A stretch of 64,000 bases of DNA from an uncultured Eubacteriales bacterium (GTDB lineage Bacteria; Bacillota; Clostridia; Oscillospirales; CAG-272): positions 1 through 64,000 of the forward strand of contig CAKRNO010000001.1 in the NCBI GenBank assembly GCA_934371135.1. Direction: 5' to 3'. The notes beneath the pieces were generated by a model. The model was not told where the DNA came from and made no database searches. It saw only the letters and a program-made list of their open reading frames with translations. This document shows positions 35,780 to 44,544 of this stretch, one piece after another. A program made the position numbers and the translations under genes. Position 1 is the stretch's first letter, and each line of letters opens with the position of its first letter.

Positions 35780-36533
35780 TTTGACGCGTGACGGCGGCTA
35801 TCGCTTTGCCGCTGAAACCCGGAGCGCCGGGATTTATGCCGCTTCCGACAAAAGCATCCTCCTTGTCAGGACGGCGGGGGAGATCTCGGTCAGCGGGGCG
35901 GTCTTTGCCGTATACCCGGGGGATCTTCTGTACCTTTCGCCGGATGACATCTGCTATGTGGCGGAGGGGGGCTCGTTCGACGTCGTCTGCTGGCATTTTA
36001 CGGATGCCGATCTGTTCGGTACCGATGAGGTGACCGCCGCGGTTGCCTGCGGTTTCTATCCCTCCGCGGGGCAGACGGCAGACGTCCGGGCGATCCTGGA
36101 GCGGGCAGCGGCGCGCTCCGGTGCGGTGACGGCGCAGGAGGTGCTCCTCTCGCGTATGATGCTCTCCGAGCTGCTCCTGCACCTGCCGGATTGTACCCGG
36201 GCGCAGGACGATGCAGGGAAGATCGCTCTCGCGGTCTCCTATCTGGCGGCGCACTTTGACGAGAATGTGTCGCTCGATACCCTATGCGCCTTTGTCGGCA
36301 TCAGTAAATTCTACCTGTGCCGTGCCTTCCGGCGGGATACGGGTCTGACCCCGCACGCCTACCTAAACCTGTATCGTGTCCTGCGTGCCGACCGGCTCCT
36401 GCAGGCAGGTGTCGGCGCGATGGTATGCGGCGAGCAGGTCGGGTACCGCGATTATACGACGTTTTTCCGCTCGTATAAGAGGATCATCGGGAGCGCACCC
36501 TCCGTGGGTCTCGCCGCGGAGGCTACCGTATGA
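35769..36533 (+). CDS. AraC-family transcriptional regulator
   Basis: 254 residues; ATG inside the end of the preceding gene, with GAGGAG about 10 bp upstream. Residues 1-95 form a cupin-like sensing domain (GDLLYLSPDDICYVAEGGSFDVVCW). Residues about 155-250 form two helix-turn-helix units (YLAAHFDENVSLDTLCAFVG; FYLCRAFRRDTGLTPHAYL; VCGEQVGYRDYTTFFRSYKR). The ligand is unknown. The stop overlaps the dxs start (ATGA), so it is translated together with the first enzyme of the MEP isoprenoid pathway. Confidence 0.88.
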   Translation: MRTDLTRDGGYRFAAETRSAGIYAASDKSILLVRTAGEISVSGAVFAVYPGDLLYLSPDDICYVAEGGSFDVVCWHFTDADLFGTDEVTAAVACGFYPSAGQTADVRAILERAAARSGAVTAQEVLLSRMMLSELLLHLPDCTRAQDDAGKIALAVSYLAAHFDENVSLDTLCAFVGISKFYLCRAFRRDTGLTPHAYLNLYRVLRADRLLQAGVGAMVCGEQVGYRDYTTFFRSYKRIIGSAPSVGLAAEATV

Positions 36534-38440
36534 AGAAGAACAGAAAAAACAAATCCGTGCAGGAGCGCCGCCTTTTGCCGACGATCCATACGGTCGAGGA
36601 TCTGCGCCGTCTGCCTGACGAGGCGATGCCCCGTCTCGCTGAGGAGATCCGCTCCTACCTGATTGAGCGGGTCAAACTGACCGGCGGGCACCTGGCGTCC
36701 AACCTCGGCGTGGTTGAGCTGACGCTGGCGCTCCACCGCGTCTTTAATACCCCGAACGACCGGATTATCTGGGATGTCGGGCACCAATGCTATGTCCATA
36801 AGCTCGTGACGGGTCGTGCCGACCGTTTTGATACGCTCCGCACCCCCGGCGGGCTCTCCGGGTTCCCGAGGCGTGAGGAGAGTGAGTTTGACCCATTTGA
36901 CGTGGGGCATTCCTCCACCTCCATCTCCGCGGCGCTCGGCTTTGCGACGGCGGATGCCCTCGCGGGCGTGACCGACCGCTACACGGTCGCCGTCATCGGG
37001 GACGGGGCGCTGACCGGCGGGCTCGCGCATGAGGCGCTTAACAACTGCAAGAAAAACTATCCGATGGTCATTATCATCAATGAAAACGATATGTCCATCT
37101 CACCCGTGACGGGCTCGTTCCCGAAGCTGGTGTCGCGCCTCCGCATTTCCCGGAATTATCAGCGCATGAAATCCGGTACCAGGCAGGCTTTTCTCAAGAT
37201 CCCGCTGATCGGTAAGCCGCTTTACTATGTGATGCGCGGCATCCGCAACTTCGTGCGGGGGCTCCTCTACCGCCATAATTATTTTGAGGATATGGGTTTC
37301 ACCTACCTCGGTCCCTATGACGGGAATGACTATGAGCGCGTCAAGCGCGCGCTGGAGGAAGCCAAGGCGAAACAGAAAAGCGTGGTCGTGCACCTGCACA
37401 CCAAGAAAGGTAAAGGTTATTCGCGCGCGGAGTCGCACCCGGATCAGTACCATTGCGTGAGCCCGGGGTCTCCTGCCTCCGAGACCTTCCACGCCGTTTT
37501 CGGTGAGGAGCTCCTTGCGCTGGCGGGAGAGGACCCGACGGTCTGCGCCGTTACACCCGCGACGGGCGTGACCACCGGGCTCACCGCCTTTGGTGAAGCG
37601 TATCCGGAGCGCCTGTTCGATGTCGGCATCGCCGAGGGGCACGCGCTGACCTTCTGCGCCGGGCTCGCCGCCGGGGGGCAGACGCCCTATGCGGTCATCT
37701 ACTCCAGCTTTCTCCAGCGCGGGTATGACCAGATCCTCCATGATATTGCCCTCCAGCACCTGCCGGTGCATATCATGATCGACCGTGCATCTCTCGCCCC
37801 GGCGGACGGGGCGACGCACCACGGCATTTATGACGTGGCGTTTCTTTCCGAGATGGCGGGGGTGGAGATCCTGTCACCCGTGACGATCGGGTCGCTCCGC
37901 GCCATGATGCGCGCACGCGCGAAAGCGGACCACCCTGTGGCAATCCGGTACCCGAACTGTATGGAGGATCCGGCTCTCCGTGACGTGTTCTACCCCGACG
38001 GGGACTATACACTGACGGGGCTCCGCGTGAGCGGTGACCTGCATCTCGCCGAGGCTGTGATCGTCAGTTACGGTGCCGCGGCACCGCGGGCACTCGCCGC
38101 GCGTACCACCCTCGTCTGTGAGGGGCATCGTGCGGAAATGGTGCTGCTGGAAGACCTGACGGATATGGGGCAGGCGGCGCGCACGCTTGCCGCGGCACTC
38201 GCCGGGGGTGTCCCCGTCGTGTTTGCCGAGGAGGGCATTTACACGGGCGGCGCCGGTATGCGCCTTGGCGCGGCACTCTATCCGCTCCGCTCCGACCTCC
38301 CGTTTGATGTTCTGGCGATCCGTGACGGCTTTGCCATGCCAGATGTACCGTGCGACATTTATGAGTATTTCGGCATCTCTGTCGCGGACATCGCGTCGGC
38401 GGTGAGACGCCGCCTGCGTCCTCTGTCGGAAGAAGAATAA
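36530..38440 (+). CDS. dxs: 1-deoxy-D-xylulose-5-phosphate synthase
   Basis: 636 residues; ATG at 36530 with GGAGG upstream, overlapping the AraC stop. It condenses pyruvate and glyceraldehyde-3-phosphate to DXP, the entry to the MEP pathway. Thiamine diphosphate binding is seen in VIGDGALTGGLAHEALNN near 155 and the conserved IWDVGHQCYVHKLVTGR near 82. HTKKGKGYSRAE and the transketolase-like second half (DVGIAEGHALTFCAGLAAGG, DRASLAPADGATHHGIYD) follow. Length is normal. A basic 15-residue N-terminal extension (KKNRKNKSVQERR) is not conserved in the family. Confidence 0.95.
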   Translation: MKKNRKNKSVQERRLLPTIHTVEDLRRLPDEAMPRLAEEIRSYLIERVKLTGGHLASNLGVVELTLALHRVFNTPNDRIIWDVGHQCYVHKLVTGRADRFDTLRTPGGLSGFPRREESEFDPFDVGHSSTSISAALGFATADALAGVTDRYTVAVIGDGALTGGLAHEALNNCKKNYPMVIIINENDMSISPVTGSFPKLVSRLRISRNYQRMKSGTRQAFLKIPLIGKPLYYVMRGIRNFVRGLLYRHNYFEDMGFTYLGPYDGNDYERVKRALEEAKAKQKSVVVHLHTKKGKGYSRAESHPDQYHCVSPGSPASETFHAVFGEELLALAGEDPTVCAVTPATGVTTGLTAFGEAYPERLFDVGIAEGHALTFCAGLAAGGQTPYAVIYSSFLQRGYDQILHDIALQHLPVHIMIDRASLAPADGATHHGIYDVAFLSEMAGVEILSPVTIGSLRAMMRARAKADHPVAIRYPNCMEDPALRDVFYPDGDYTLTGLRVSGDLHLAEAVIVSYGAAAPRALAARTTLVCEGHRAEMVLLEDLTDMGQAARTLAAALAGGVPVVFAEEGIYTGGAGMRLGAALYPLRSDLPFDVLAIRDGFAMPDVPCDIYEYFGISVADIASAVRRRLRPLSEEE

Positions 38441-38720
38441 CGCCACGCCGGATGGGTATGATGCGTCGTGCGGACGGATATGATGCGGGTGCGCCGTTAA
38501 GGCGCGCCCCGGCGCCGTCCTTGCCTCACGCTCCGCGGATGGTATTTCCCGGCGCTGCCGCCCTGCGGCGCCGCCGTCATCCCGGCACCTGTGCGCGGCG
38601 TCCCCTCGCGGCGCCCCTTTTGTGCTCCCCTCTGCCACCCCTATGCCGCCCCTTGCCCGTTCACCCTTTCGTGCGCACAGGGGCAGCATTCAGCCCGCCG
38701 GTTATATCGGAGGATCAAAA
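38441..38720. other. GC-rich, C-biased gap without a gene
   Basis: No frame shows coding character. The plus strand is rich in cytosine runs between 38500 and 38670 and holds short dyads (GCGCCGTTAAGGCGCGCC at about 38490; GGCGCTGCCGCCCTGCGGCGCC near 38549). It may be a decayed gene or a long 3' untranslated region of dxs; I see nothing definite. Confidence 0.4.
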
Positions 38721-38747
38721 AACGCCCTGCTCCGGCAGGGCGTTTTC
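38721..38747 (+). terminator. Terminator downstream of dxs
   Basis: ACGCCCTGC-TCCG-GCAGGGCGT stem followed by TTTCT, 280 bp after the dxs stop. Confidence 0.75.
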
Positions 38748-38822
38748 TGTGCGAAAGTGCCGAAAGCGCGGGGCTTGTCCTGTGTAATCACACAAAAATA
38801 ACAACCAGGACACAAAATCGAT

Positions 38823-38850
38823 TTGTTTTTACCCCGAAATCTGTTATAAT
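38823..38850 (+). promoter_or_regulatory. Promoter of hpf
   Basis: TTGTTT (38823-38828), 16 bp, TATAAT (38845-38850); the leader to the ATG is about 80 nt. Confidence 0.6.
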
Positions 38851-38937
38851 AGAATTGCAGAGAGGGGAAGAAACAGATCTTTCTGCTCCTCCCTGACAGC
38901 ACGGAAAGGACGATCCACGTGGATCGGAGGGAAAACT

Positions 38938-39462
38938 ATGGTCATTCATGTAATCGGCAGACAAATGACAGTCAGAGAATCACTGAAGGACATGATCGAG
39001 AAAAAACTGCATAAGTTCGATAAGTTCTTCGATGCTGACACGCCCGCGTTCGTCACCTGCAAAACGCGGAAGGGGGCAAAGATCATTGAGATTACGGTGA
39101 CCTACGGAGGGACGGTCTTCCGCTCCGAGGAGGAGAACGAGACCTTCCAGACGGCGCTCGACCGCGCTATGGAGACGTTCGAGCGGCAGATCCGCAAGAA
39201 TAAGACCAGACTGCAGAAGCGTGTGCGCCCCGAGGGGCTTGTGGCACCGGCAGACGCAGAGGACGATTATCCGGAGGATGCGGACTTCAAGATCCGTGTC
39301 AAGACGTTCCCGTTCAAACCGATGACGCCGGAGGAGGCAATTCTGCAGATGAATCTGCTCGAGCATACGTTCTTTGTCTTCACGGATGCCGACACGATGA
39401 ACGCGGCAGTTGTCTATCGCCGTCATGACGGTGATTACGGGTTGATCATGCCCGAGCTTTGA
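38938..39462 (+). CDS. hpf: Long-form ribosome hibernation promoting factor
   Basis: 174 residues, the size of long HPF typical of Firmicutes. ATG follows GGAGGGAAAACT. The N-terminal domain (VIHVIGRQMTVRESLKDMIE, KLHKFDKFFD, DRAMETFERQIRKNKTRL) binds the 30S mRNA/tRNA channel. The C-terminal domain (VKTFPFKPMTPEEAILQMNL, HTFFVFTDADTMNAAVVYRR, DGDYGLIMP) dimerises to join two ribosomes into inactive 100S particles. Single gene with its own promoter and terminator. Confidence 0.96.
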   Translation: MVIHVIGRQMTVRESLKDMIEKKLHKFDKFFDADTPAFVTCKTRKGAKIIEITVTYGGTVFRSEEENETFQTALDRAMETFERQIRKNKTRLQKRVRPEGLVAPADAEDDYPEDADFKIRVKTFPFKPMTPEEAILQMNLLEHTFFVFTDADTMNAAVVYRRHDGDYGLIMPEL

Positions 39463-39483
39463 CGCAGGACTGTTCTGTAGGTA

Positions 39484-39514
39484 CAGGAGGGGCCGCATTG
39501 GCGGCTCCTCCTTT
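39484..39514 (+). terminator. Terminator of hpf
   Basis: AGGAGGGGCCGC-ATTG-GCGGCTCCTCCT followed by TTTG. Confidence 0.85.
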
Positions 39515-39618
39515 TGCTTTTGCGTGCGGTACGGCTCCTCCTTTTTGCATGGGACATCGCGTTTCTTTTGTCCGGCTCACACACAGGCGGGGCGGGCAGG
39601 TAAATTTGAAGTGGGCTC

Positions 39619-39647
39619 TTGATTTTTCGCCGACGATATGGTAAAAT
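39619..39647 (+). promoter_or_regulatory. Promoter of tRNA-Leu
   Basis: TTGATT (39619-39624), 17 bp, TAAAAT (39642-39647), 11 bp before the tRNA 5' end. Confidence 0.7.
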
Positions 39648-39658
39648 GTTAACGTTAT

Positions 39659-39745
39659 GCCGGAATGATGGAATTGGCAGACGTGCTGGACTCAAAATCC
39701 AGTGGTGGCGACACCGTGCGGGTTCGACCCCCGCTTCCGGCACCA
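39659..39745 (+). tRNA. tRNA-Leu (anticodon CAA)
   Basis: Class II tRNA with acceptor GCCGGAA / TTCCGGC, anticodon stem CTGGA / TCCAG around CTCAAAA (anticodon CAA, reading UUG), a long variable arm (TGGTGGCGACACCG) and T arm GCGGG-TTCGACC-CCCGC. Discriminator A; CCA is encoded at 39743-39745. Confidence 0.96.
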
Positions 39746-39746
39746 C

Positions 39747-39778
39747 AGCCCCGCGGGCTGACCGCGGGGCTGTTTTTT
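39747..39778 (+). terminator. Terminator of tRNA-Leu
   Basis: AGCCCCGCGG-GCTGA-CCGCGGGGCT followed by GTTTTTT, directly after the CCA end. Confidence 0.9.
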
Positions 39779-39800
39779 ACGAAAATAAAGGAGTGGTCCT

Positions 39801-40346
39801 ATGCAGGAGTATTGGGATCTGTATGACAGTGACCGCCGCCCGCTCGGGCGTGTCCACCCGCGCGGAACGCCTCTGCCGCCGGATACCTATCACATCGTCG
39901 TTCACCTTTGCCTTTTCAGAAAAGACGGGAAAATGCTCATACAGCGTCGAGTGGATGACAAGGACACTTTCCCCGGTATGTGGGATCTGTCGCTTGGCGG
40001 CAGTGTGCTCGCCGGGGAGGACAGTCACCGTGCGATCGTCCGTGAATGTACGGAAGAACTTGGCTTCAAGCCGGATCTCCTGGCGGCGCGCCCCTACCTG
40101 ACGGTGCATTTTTCGAGCGGATTTGACGATGTATATGTAGCAGAGTGCGAGGAAAGCGAACTTTCCATCCGCTTGCAGGCGGAAGAAGTCGCCGGGATTG
40201 CCTGGGCAGACGAGGGGGAGGTCCTCTCCCGTATCGCGGACGGGAGCTTTATTCCGTACCACCCAGCCTACGTTTCGCTCCTGTTCCGTTATCGGCACTA
40301 CCGCGGCAATTTTTCGCTCTCTCCGGTATCGCCGCCCATGATTTAA
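39801..40346 (+). CDS. NUDIX hydrolase
   Basis: 181 residues; ATG after AAAGGAGTGGTCCT. The NUDIX box GGSVLAGEDSHRAIVRECTE-ELG near residues 67-89 fits G-x5-E-x7-R-E-x-x-E-E-x-G-F fully. The N-terminal pattern WDLYDSDRRPLGRVHPRGTPLPPDTYHIVVH is that of the Idi-like NUDIX branch (YfcD-type). Members cleave nucleoside diphosphates linked to other groups; dxs and isoprenoid metabolism lie about 2 kb upstream, but that is not proof of an IPP-isomerase role. It starts just after the tRNA-Leu terminator and probably uses readthrough or an unseen promoter. Confidence 0.9.
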   Translation: MQEYWDLYDSDRRPLGRVHPRGTPLPPDTYHIVVHLCLFRKDGKMLIQRRVDDKDTFPGMWDLSLGGSVLAGEDSHRAIVRECTEELGFKPDLLAARPYLTVHFSSGFDDVYVAECEESELSIRLQAEEVAGIAWADEGEVLSRIADGSFIPYHPAYVSLLFRYRHYRGNFSLSPVSPPMI

Positions 40347-40358
40347 GTGAAAGAGGAT

Positions 40359-40392
40359 AACGCCCCTCCTGCCATTCTGGCAGGAGGGGCGT
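40359..40392. terminator. Bidirectional terminator between NUDIX and the minus-strand sugar locus
   Basis: ACGCCCCTCCTGCC-ATTCT-GGCAGGAGGGGCGT, a 14-bp perfect stem. Confidence 0.85.
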
Positions 40393-40425
40393 GTTCTGTT
40401 ATCGCAATCGGTATTTTTGCCGTTG

Positions 40426-42957
40426 TTATGCTTGCGGTTCACCGTCCGGCGGGAATTTATGCCCGAGGCGGGTCAGCTCCTCGCGCTCATCTGGGCTCTG
40501 CCACGAGATGCTGAGCAGCCCGTTGCAGTGCGGGACGACGTACATATCCGGTTCGGGGCAGGTATATTCCTTATTGTTTTTCCAGAGATGATAGGTCAGA
40601 TTTTCGCCGAACTGGACGAAGTCGCCCTTCGGGGCAAAGAAGGTGACGGTCGCGTCCGTCAGCCCCTCGAGGACAATGTGATGATCGACGAGGAGCGTCT
40701 CGGGCGCCGCCCATCGGCAGGTAATCGAGGAGCGTTCCTTTTGCTTCACGAAGACGCGGAGCTCGTCGTGCCCCCATACCTTCGGCGTGACGAAGGCGGT
40801 GCTGTCCTCCACGATGGCGTCACAGGTGACGGGGATCGGTGCGCCCCACGGCATGGAGATTGCCGCGCGGATGGTCGTGTTTTTGGAGAACCCGGTCTGG
40901 AAGTAGCCGCCGCGGCAGGCGGGGTAGAGCAGGAGCGGCAGCTTGTCATTCGGCTTAAAGGCGGAATAGGTGATGCGGATGCCGAATTTCTGCAGGGCGA
41001 GCCGGAGGAGGACCCCGACGGGGAAGAACTGCTCATGATCGAGCAGCTTCGGGATCTGCCCGTTGACGTCCGCATTGTGCGGGAAGCTGCCGCGGATCCA
41101 TGCGACGTGCGCGGCGCTGTTATAAGTGCCGTAGGCACGTTCCCCGGCGTTGCCCTGTGCCGTGGCGATGACCTCCGCCCCCGGTTTCGCCACCTCGATG
41201 AGCCCGCCGCCCGATACCAGGGGGACGTGGCGGAGCGTGTGGGAGACACTGCCCGTTTCAAACGTATCTTCTTCAAGGGTGGTGGAAAGGGTAAAGTCGG
41301 TGCCGTCGAGCGGTGCCGCGTGTGCGAGACCGAGCAGATCCAGCATCTCATCAGACGCGTTCACGGTCGAACCGTAGAACAGGATGCGCACGCCGGCGCG
41401 GACGGCTTTCAGGATGCCGGCCTCATGCTCCGTACCGGCGTCCGGTACGCGGGAGACAAGGACGGTGTGCCGCAGTTTTTCCGTGGGGATCTTCCGGAGG
41501 TTGGCGTCCGAGATGACGGTGCCGAGCGGGAGCCCTGCATCCACCGCGGATTCCATGAACCAGTCGTCCATGAAGATGTCGCCCGGCTTGCGGTCGCGCA
41601 GACCGTGCTGGCAGTAGTAGCGGAAGGGGTAGACCCAGGTGAGGAGCCCGGGCGCGTCGGAGTAACTGTCGAATGCCGCGTTCAGGTGCGGGATGACTTC
41701 AAGCGGCAGGCGCTCCGGCAGGTGCCCGAACGAATCGTCGCAGGAGAGGAGGTTGATCCCCGCGGGGCGCGTCACATTTCCGTCCCCGTCGAGGCGTGCC
41801 GTCGAGAGCGGCAGGTAAATGTCGTGCGGGTTGCCGCCGTAGCGGTCGAACCAGGGGGAATTGTACCACCACGGGTCGTGGATGTAGTAACGGAACAGGT
41901 AGCCCTTATCGGTGGTCTCCGCAATGTGCGAGAGGTAGCCGACGAGCTCCAGACCGAAGCGGTAATCCAGCGCCGCCCACGGCGAGTTCGGAGGGGTCAG
42001 GAACGGGTAGGAATAAATGGTGTCCACGGGGGAACCATGGGTCGCGATATCGATGGCAGTCGAGAGGTTGGTGCCGCGCGCCTCGATGATCTTGTCGCCG
42101 AATGCATGGGTGAATGTCTCCCAGAAAGTGCGGATGCCGTCGCGCGTGGCGTCGATGTCCTCCGTGCGGAAGCGTTTTCCGTCGAAGACCTGCCCCTGCC
42201 AGTTCCATGCGCTGAAGGCAAAGCCGAAACCGTTGGAGAGCCACAGTCCGTCAAAACCGAGATCGTCGCAGAAGCGGCGTGCCTGCCGCCCAAGAAATTC
42301 GCCGAACGGCGTCCCCTCAGGGATGCCGTCGGGATAGGTGGCATAGGGGTGCGTGTCGCCGTGCAGAACGGCGGCGGCGTTGACCCATCCCTTGACCTTT
42401 GCGTTCATGGAGCTGTCGCCGGTCGTGCACTCGATGACGGAGCCGGAGGAGATCTCCGGGTGCCGCTCAAACTTGAAGGAGGAGGGGGCAAATTCGGGGC
42501 CCGGGTCAAAAGTCTCGACCACGCGGATGTCCGCGCCGGTCATCTCGCGCCCGACCTCCTTGAGGGCGGTCACCACGCGTTTCAGCTCACCGTAGGTGAA
42601 TTTGCGGAGTTCCTTCGGACCCCGGTAGGGGAAGGGGCGGACGTGCAGACTCAGCCAGCGCTCGGGGTCGTGGATGGTGCGCTCGTCCACCGTCGGATTG
42701 CCGGTGCCGATGTACTGGCACCAGGGGAAATCGTCCTCCTCGCGCCCGTTGTAGTCGAGAATTTCGCTCCCGTCTGCGACCCAGAGCATCACGGCGGCGG
42801 AAGTACCGCGCCGGATGAGGGGCATCCACTGGCGAAAGAGCTTGCGCGCGACCGCGCGGCACCCCTTGCCGGAGGTGTCGACGAAGGGCTTCAGACTGAG
42901 CTCGAGCTCAACGCGCCCGTTGCCGCATCCGGGATGGTAATCATAATCGTGTCTCAT
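40426..42957 (-). CDS. Large protein of unknown family, possible carbohydrate-active enzyme
   Basis: 843 residues. The ATG at 42957 follows AAAGGAGCAAATGCT; 41 in-frame upstream codons lack a ribosome site. There is no signal peptide or membrane helix. The N-terminal part (NGRVELELSLKPFVDTSG, RWLSLHVRPFPYRGPKELRK) and the middle (FCDDLGFDGLWLSNGFGFAF, IIEARGTNLSTAIDIATHG, PPNSPWAALDYRFGLELVGY) read like an alpha/beta barrel with many aromatic and acidic residues. About 500-600 looks like a Rossmann-like or GATase-like region (AVRAGVRILFYGS). The end is beta-rich. I cannot assign a family. It is co-transcribed with the isomerase gene upstream, so a sugar-processing role is likely. Confidence 0.72.
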   Translation of the reverse strand: MRHDYDYHPGCGNGRVELELSLKPFVDTSGKGCRAVARKLFRQWMPLIRRGTSAAVMLWVADGSEILDYNGREEDDFPWCQYIGTGNPTVDERTIHDPERWLSLHVRPFPYRGPKELRKFTYGELKRVVTALKEVGREMTGADIRVVETFDPGPEFAPSSFKFERHPEISSGSVIECTTGDSSMNAKVKGWVNAAAVLHGDTHPYATYPDGIPEGTPFGEFLGRQARRFCDDLGFDGLWLSNGFGFAFSAWNWQGQVFDGKRFRTEDIDATRDGIRTFWETFTHAFGDKIIEARGTNLSTAIDIATHGSPVDTIYSYPFLTPPNSPWAALDYRFGLELVGYLSHIAETTDKGYLFRYYIHDPWWYNSPWFDRYGGNPHDIYLPLSTARLDGDGNVTRPAGINLLSCDDSFGHLPERLPLEVIPHLNAAFDSYSDAPGLLTWVYPFRYYCQHGLRDRKPGDIFMDDWFMESAVDAGLPLGTVISDANLRKIPTEKLRHTVLVSRVPDAGTEHEAGILKAVRAGVRILFYGSTVNASDEMLDLLGLAHAAPLDGTDFTLSTTLEEDTFETGSVSHTLRHVPLVSGGGLIEVAKPGAEVIATAQGNAGERAYGTYNSAAHVAWIRGSFPHNADVNGQIPKLLDHEQFFPVGVLLRLALQKFGIRITYSAFKPNDKLPLLLYPACRGGYFQTGFSKNTTIRAAISMPWGAPIPVTCDAIVEDSTAFVTPKVWGHDELRVFVKQKERSSITCRWAAPETLLVDHHIVLEGLTDATVTFFAPKGDFVQFGENLTYHLWKNNKEYTCPEPDMYVVPHCNGLLSISWQSPDEREELTRLGHKFPPDGEPQA

Positions 42958-42997
42958 AGCATTTGCTCCTTTGCAGTGACAGCGCTGCGGTTGGATA

Positions 42998-44440
42998 TCA
43001 GCGGACGATGACGGCGGGGACGCCCAGAATTTCGGCGATCTTTGCGATCTCGTCGGCGTGATGGCCGATGCCGAGGGCAAAATGATGGGTCGGACCCTCC
43101 ATGACCCATTTCTTCATGAATTCACGGGTCGTGGGGGCGAAGAAGCCGCGGGTGTTCGTGTTGCCCGTCGGGGGGATGGGGCCTGCCTTGGAGTAGCCTT
43201 CACCGATGACGAAGCGGAACTGACCGTCCGGCGTCTGCGAGATGCCGAGCATGGTGATGGGGCCCTCTTTGATCTTGAACTCAACGGACGCGCCGTGGCC
43301 GGGCTTGCCGTGGTATTTCTTCAGCGAGCGGAGCACCGGCTTGCCCTCTGCGATGGCGATGTGGTGGGGCCCGTCGTGCCCGACCAGGATGAAGTCTTCG
43401 GAGAAGTCGATCGGGTGGAATTCCGCGAAGCTGCCGCCGATGCCGAGACGGTCGAGGATGAGCATGGCGATGCAGGTCTTGAGGTCATACTCGCCGCACA
43501 TCGGGTAGCCGTCCTCAATGAGGAGGGAATTGCCGACGATGAAGGAGGAGACGACGGCGGATTCTTCACTCTCGGGCTGCCCCTCGTAGTAGTAGGCAAG
43601 ACCGGTGAGGTGGTGCTTTTCGACAAAGGCGTTGAGCGCAGCCGCCGCGCGGATGGCGTGCTCGCGGTCCTCGGGCGTGAGCTTCATCGTGACAGGGTCG
43701 GAGACAGGGTCGGGGGTGTCGAAGGTGGCATCGATGCGCGCTGCGAGCGCGGTGGTGTCCTCCGGCTTCACGGCATTGTACATCGCGACGATCTCGTTGA
43801 TCTCCAGGAGCGGGACATGGATGCCGAACGCGGCAGACGCCGCAGTCGGGTCGGTGTGCATATCGTACATTGCTTCCATCGTGTGACCGATGAGACCGAT
43901 GCGCGCGCCGTGCAGGTTGTGCAGCACGCGTGCGATGCGGCACCAGGCATCGAGCTGGCGCTCCACCTCCGGGTCGTCATAGAGCTTGCCGATGATGCAG
44001 TCGCGGATCGGGTGACCGAGGCGCTTGGCGACACCGGTGAACTCGGGGACGGCGCAGATGCAGTCGTTCTCAAGCTGCATACGGGTGTTGGCTTGCGAAT
44101 AGTCGAGGTGAGAGAGCGGTTGCAGCGCGGTGAGCACGATCGGCAGCCCCGCGTCGCGCGCGATCGGCGCGAAGACGGAGGAGGTCGCGTAGGTCACCAT
44201 GTTGCAGAACAGCAGGTCTACGTCACAGCCCTTGATGCGGCGGAGCATTTCGTATGCCGCCTCGGAGGAATCGGACATCCCGAAGTCGATGACGTTCACG
44301 CCCTGCCGCTCGAGCAGTCTGACGAAATCCTTGTGGTAGCCCATGAGCTTGTCGAGCAGCCCCGGGAATTGCCCCCAGTAGACCGCGTGCCCGACGGCGA
44401 AGACGCCGACGGTCGCCTGCTTGCGAATTTGATTTTCCAT
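42998..44440 (-). CDS. L-fucose/L-arabinose isomerase-superfamily protein
   Basis: 480 residues. I chose ATG at 44440 because AAAAGGAG precedes it; the frame extends 22 codons further without one. The N-terminal part is a FucI/AraA-type Rossmann region (VGVFAVGHAVYWGQFPGLLDKL, CDVDLLFCNMVTYATSSVFAP, GARIGLIGHTMEAMYDMH). The C-terminal half carries candidate metal ligands (GYPMCGEYDLKTCIAMLIL, FILVGHDGPHHIA, EGPTHHFALGIGHHADEIA) comparable to the Glu/Glu/His/His set of arabinose isomerase. It should interconvert an aldose and a ketose, substrate unknown. Divergent from an AraC gene, and followed by the unknown 843-residue protein. Confidence 0.85.
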   Translation of the reverse strand: MENQIRKQATVGVFAVGHAVYWGQFPGLLDKLMGYHKDFVRLLERQGVNVIDFGMSDSSEAAYEMLRRIKGCDVDLLFCNMVTYATSSVFAPIARDAGLPIVLTALQPLSHLDYSQANTRMQLENDCICAVPEFTGVAKRLGHPIRDCIIGKLYDDPEVERQLDAWCRIARVLHNLHGARIGLIGHTMEAMYDMHTDPTAASAAFGIHVPLLEINEIVAMYNAVKPEDTTALAARIDATFDTPDPVSDPVTMKLTPEDREHAIRAAAALNAFVEKHHLTGLAYYYEGQPESEESAVVSSFIVGNSLLIEDGYPMCGEYDLKTCIAMLILDRLGIGGSFAEFHPIDFSEDFILVGHDGPHHIAIAEGKPVLRSLKKYHGKPGHGASVEFKIKEGPITMLGISQTPDGQFRFVIGEGYSKAGPIPPTGNTNTRGFFAPTTREFMKKWVMEGPTHHFALGIGHHADEIAKIAEILGVPAVIVR

Positions 44441-44473
44441 GTATATGTACTCCTTTTCGTGCATCTTTTCATA

Positions 44474-44502
44474 TTGATTATACGACGGAACTGTGCTATA
44501 AT
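44474..44502 (+). promoter_or_regulatory. Promoter of the AraC-type regulator in the divergent sugar-locus gap
   Basis: TTGATT (44474-44479), 17 bp, TATAAT (44497-44502). The minus-strand isomerase operon must start within the same ~100-bp gap, so the regulator probably acts here. Confidence 0.65.
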
Positions 44503-44544
44503 CCATACAGAAATCAAAGACAAATTTGGAGAAAATAAAGGCGG

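Noticed and set aside
38452..38787. Small plus-strand frame after dxs
   Set aside because: Composition follows the C-rich DNA (Pro/Arg/Ala/Cys), it runs through the terminator and lacks a ribosome site.
40417..43011. Long plus-strand frame opposite the 843-residue protein
   Set aside because: Low-complexity antisense composition with no recognisable domain. The minus-strand reading has a good ribosome site and ordinary protein composition.
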